From: Bradyrhizobium sp. 170
GTDB taxonomy: Bacteria > Pseudomonadota > Alphaproteobacteria > Rhizobiales > Xanthobacteraceae
Assembly (NCBI RefSeq): GCF_023101085.1
Contig: NZ_CP064703.1
Coordinates: forward strand, 6,076,001-6,140,000
Direction: 5' to 3'
Length of the DNA: 64,000 nucleotides
Under the pieces are notes generated by a model. That model was not told the DNA's origin. It searched no databases and saw nothing but the letters and a program-made list of their open reading frames with translations. Below are positions 63,823-64,000 of this stretch, one piece after another. How positions within the stretch are numbered: position 1 is the stretch's first letter; each line of letters opens with the position of its first letter. A program made the position numbers and the translations under genes.

Positions 63823-64000
63823 TTAAGCGCCAGCCTCGGCCTCGACCTGACGAACCACGATGGTCAGGTGCGAGAACGGTTTATAGATACGCCCCGAACG
63901 GCCACGGCCGCGCGGTGAAAAACGCTTCATCACGATGCCGTTGCCGACATGCGCCTCGGCGACGACGAGATCGTCGACCTCGAGGTCGTGGTTGTTCTCG
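63823..64000 (-). CDS. rplV: 50S ribosomal protein L22, partial
   Basis: Only the C-terminal 58 codons lie in the window; the gene runs off the right edge. The minus-strand translation ends [40 protein letters not shown] and VEAEAGA, the L22 C-terminal hairpin that reaches into the exit tunnel, with a TAA at 63823-63825. The 17-base gap to rpsC fits the S10 operon. Confidence 0.95.
   Translation of the reverse strand, partial: ENNHDLEVDDLVVAEAHVGNGIVMKRFSPRGRGRSGRIYKPFSHLTIVVRQVEAEAGA

Noticed and set aside
1..64000. CRISPR arrays, tRNAs, rRNAs, intact insertion sequences, phage genes
   Set aside because: No regularly spaced direct repeats, cloverleaf-like genes, transposase or phage-like frames were seen in the window.

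Overview
The window is high-GC alphaproteobacterial DNA. It most likely comes from Bradyrhizobium or a close Nitrobacteraceae relative. The evidence is the ribosomal gene order with adk after secY, an ATP12 assembly factor, a fused indolepyruvate ferredoxin oxidoreductase, many Bug-type receptors, PEP-CTERM proteins with the [15 protein letters not shown] tail, small DUF1236 and GCG_CRPN secreted proteins, and several families of dispersed palindromes that I recall from Bradyrhizobium genomes. I saw no tRNA, rRNA, CRISPR array or intact insertion sequence.

Layout. 1-780: a dispersed-repeat region without a credible gene. 784-9780: small hypotheticals, a frameshifted cyclase-family gene, the large fused indolepyruvate ferredoxin oxidoreductase, an orphan triheme cytochrome c, a TRIC/UPF0126 membrane protein and a PEP-mutase/isocitrate-lyase family enzyme. 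9848-15493: NIPSNAP protein, ArsR-type regulator, exported hydrolase, small low-complexity exported proteins and a glycerophosphodiester phosphodiesterase. 15511-20221: a segment with a LuxR-type regulator, two PEP-CTERM proteins, a small membrane protein and a Bug receptor, flanked by a 50-bp direct repeat made of the phosphodiesterase 3' end. 20255-25075: acetyltransferase, exported PCMT, a coiled-coil membrane protein, an FtsZ paralog and a DNA-binding coiled-coil protein beside a perfect CtrA-type site. 25281-30883: cupin, VOC and GrpB proteins, acyl-CoA carboxylase beta subunit and other small genes. 30923-33239: two serine beta-lactamase-fold enzymes, one a clear class D (OXA-type) enzyme. 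33328-35684: a translationally coupled fliK/FlhB-C-terminal pair and a YodC-like protein.

35887-45654 holds a housekeeping set on the minus strand (ATP12, RluA-type pseudouridine synthase, TPR protein, RarA, Do-type protease). It is interrupted by an amidohydrolase and by three plus-strand genes of less typical composition. degP-like, rarA and the TPR gene overlap by ATGA junctions and form one operon. 45737-52478 holds an HxlR regulator divergent from a quinone-reductase-like gene, a Bug receptor plus amidase operon, small exported proteins, a DUF1330 protein and a GreA-family protein.

52557-64000 is the minus-strand S10-spc-alpha ribosomal operon run: rplV (partial), rpsC, rplP, rpmC, rpsQ, rplN, rplX, rplE, rpsN, rpsH, rplF, rplR, rpsE, rpmD, rplO, secY, adk, rpsM, rpsK, rpoA, rplQ, closed by a strong terminator. 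Its oddities are a 93-residue histone-H1-like basic tail on adenylate kinase and a 10-bp perfect hairpin between rpoA and rplQ.

The observations most worth follow-up are the FtsZ paralog locus with its CtrA site, the adenylate kinase tail, the 4.7-kb segment between duplicated phosphodiesterase tails, the palindrome between the LuxR-type regulator and the PEP-CTERM gene, and the dispersed repeat families.
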